Of a DNA stretch of 9,825 bases, positions 8,265 to 9,825 are shown piece by piece (positions within the stretch are counted from its first letter, which is position 1; every line of letters starts with the position of its first letter). Origin of the DNA: an uncultured Oscillospiraceae bacterium (GTDB taxonomy: Bacteria; Bacillota; Clostridia; Oscillospirales; Ruminococcaceae); assembly GCA_900556255.1 (NCBI GenBank), contig USNZ01000024.1, positions 1 to 9,825 of the forward strand. The letters are read 5' to 3'. Both the position numbers and the translations under genes were made by a program. The notes under the pieces were generated by a model. It did no database searches, was not told where the DNA came from, and saw only the letters and a list, made by a program, of their open reading frames with translations.

Positions 8265-8920
8265 TGGCCGCCGCTGTGATTTGGGCGCGCCTGACCGAGG
8301 CATTCTGGCTGAACTGCCAACTGTTCGGGCTGACGCTGCTGTTTGCTATACCGCTGGGGCTGGTGGTTGCCTCTGGCTCTATGAGCCGTTTTGCCCCGCT
8401 GCGCGGCGTGGTCAAGACTTTTGTGTGGGTCATCCGCGGTACGCCGCTGATGCTGCAAATCTTGGTCATCTACTTGGGGCCGGGTCTGCTGGGCTTTGCC
8501 AGCCCGTGGCCCGCCGGCGGCAGCGGACGCCTGACTGCCGCTGTGGTGGCGTTTGCCATCAACTACGCCTGCTATTTTTCCGAAATTTACCGCGGCGGCA
8601 TCGAGGCTGTGCCCAAGGGCCAGACCGAGGCCGGGCAGGTGCTGGGCATGACCCGCAGCCAGATCTTTTTTAAGGTCACGCTGCTGCAGGTCGTCAAGCG
8701 CATTTTGCCGCCCATGGGCAACGAGATCATCACGCTGGTCAAGGACACGTCTTTGGCAAACATCATCGCCAACAAGGATATTATCATGATGGCGAAGGAG
8801 TACACCGCCAAGGGCTTGATTTGGCCGCTTTTCAGCACAGCTGTGTTCTTTTTGGTGTTTGTGGGTGTGCTGACGCTGCTGTTTGACCACCTGGAAAAAC
8901 GGCTGGAATATTTCCGTTAA
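8264..8920 (+). CDS. Polar amino acid ABC transporter permease
   Basis: This 218-aa inner-membrane subunit of the HisM/GlnP class forms the channel and contacts the ATPase. About five hydrophobic segments are visible (roughly 13-37, 50-72, 88-106, 150-170 and 186-208). The class motif RGTPLMLQ (58-65) and the EAA coupling loop around TEAGQVLGMTRSQIFFKV (121-138) are present, followed by LPPMGNE and KDTSLA. The start ATG shares one base with the binding-protein stop (TGATG) and has little Shine-Dalgarno of its own, so translation is likely coupled. Only one permease gene is present, so the transporter probably uses a homodimer. Confidence 0.95.
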   Translation: MAAAVIWARLTEAFWLNCQLFGLTLLFAIPLGLVVASGSMSRFAPLRGVVKTFVWVIRGTPLMLQILVIYLGPGLLGFASPWPAGGSGRLTAAVVAFAINYACYFSEIYRGGIEAVPKGQTEAGQVLGMTRSQIFFKVTLLQVVKRILPPMGNEIITLVKDTSLANIIANKDIIMMAKEYTAKGLIWPLFSTAVFFLVFVGVLTLLFDHLEKRLEYFR

Positions 8921-8933
8921 GGGGGTGCGGCAG

Positions 8934-9716
<783 letters not shown>

Positions 9717-9726
9717 ACGCGGTTTT

Positions 9727-9751
9727 GGCAGGGGGAAAACCCTGCCTTTTT
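9727..9751 (+). terminator. Intrinsic terminator of the ABC operon
   Basis: GGCAGGG (9727-9733) and CCCTGCC (9740-9746) form a 7-bp stem with loop GGAAAA, followed by TTTTT. It begins 10 nt after the ATPase stop. Confidence 0.9.
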
Positions 9752-9783
9752 CGTAAACTGTCGAAAAAGCAAAGTTTCCAATC

Positions 9784-9818
9784 ATTTTCATCGGCGGACA
9801 TGCGCCGACGATGAAAAT
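9784..9818. repeat. Inverted repeat after the ABC operon
   Basis: ATTTTCATCGGCG (9784-9796) pairs with CGCCGACGATGAAAAT (9803-9818), with a 3-nt bulge and loop GACATG. Neither side is followed by a T run, so it is not a simple terminator. The window ends 7 nt later, so its role cannot be judged. Confidence 0.45.
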
Positions 9819-9825
9819 ACATCTA

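Overview
The window is GC-rich bacterial chromosome with densely packed genes, strong Shine-Dalgarno sites and two likely TTG starts. Intergenic spacers carry many dispersed palindromic repeats. The gene set and repeat types look like a gut Clostridia member, probably Oscillospiraceae (Faecalibacterium/Gemmiger/Subdoligranulum-like). Gene types include an HTH-less BirA, RsmI, a CopA with a C-terminal CopZ-like domain, and a polar amino acid ABC operon. The taxonomic guess rests on memory of such genomes, not on a search.

Layout. On the minus strand, reading right to left, there are two transcription groups. The first (5601 to 2759) is copA, a Cu(I) P-type ATPase with an in-frame C-terminal copper-chaperone domain, overlapping by an ATGA junction with an acylphosphatase gene and closed by a clear intrinsic terminator (2706-2742). 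The second (2388 to 190) starts from a recognisable promoter and holds rsmI (16S rRNA C1402 2'-O-methyltransferase), a YfcE-type metallophosphoesterase and birA (biotin protein ligase). On the plus strand there is a membrane-anchored YkuE-like metallophosphoesterase (6049-7176). After a terminator comes a three-gene amino acid ABC transporter operon (7470-9716): lipoprotein binding protein, permease and ATPase, with coupled starts and a terminator at 9727-9751.

The most unusual content is in the spacers. One family is a variable hairpin with a 3-nt loop, followed by ACACC(A/G)AA-like sequence and a (TTATCTT)n tract. It occurs four times, and three copies sit just upstream of a start codon in the sense orientation. 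A second family is a composite of hairpins separated by about 40-nt spacers with GTAGGGG/CCCCTAC borders. It is seen at 18-145, 2481-2645 and, inverted, at 5738-5915; its stems change sequence but stay complementary. A third is a mirror-symmetric element (7191-7309) built around GATGAGGGGG/CCCCCTCATC.

The strongest functional leads are the internal Shine-Dalgarno and ATG inside copA, which could release a free CopZ chaperone from the same frame, and the translational coupling of an acylphosphatase to an ATPase that works through an acyl-phosphate. No complete novel defence or mobile system was found: there are no transposase, integrase, CRISPR, tRNA or rRNA genes here.
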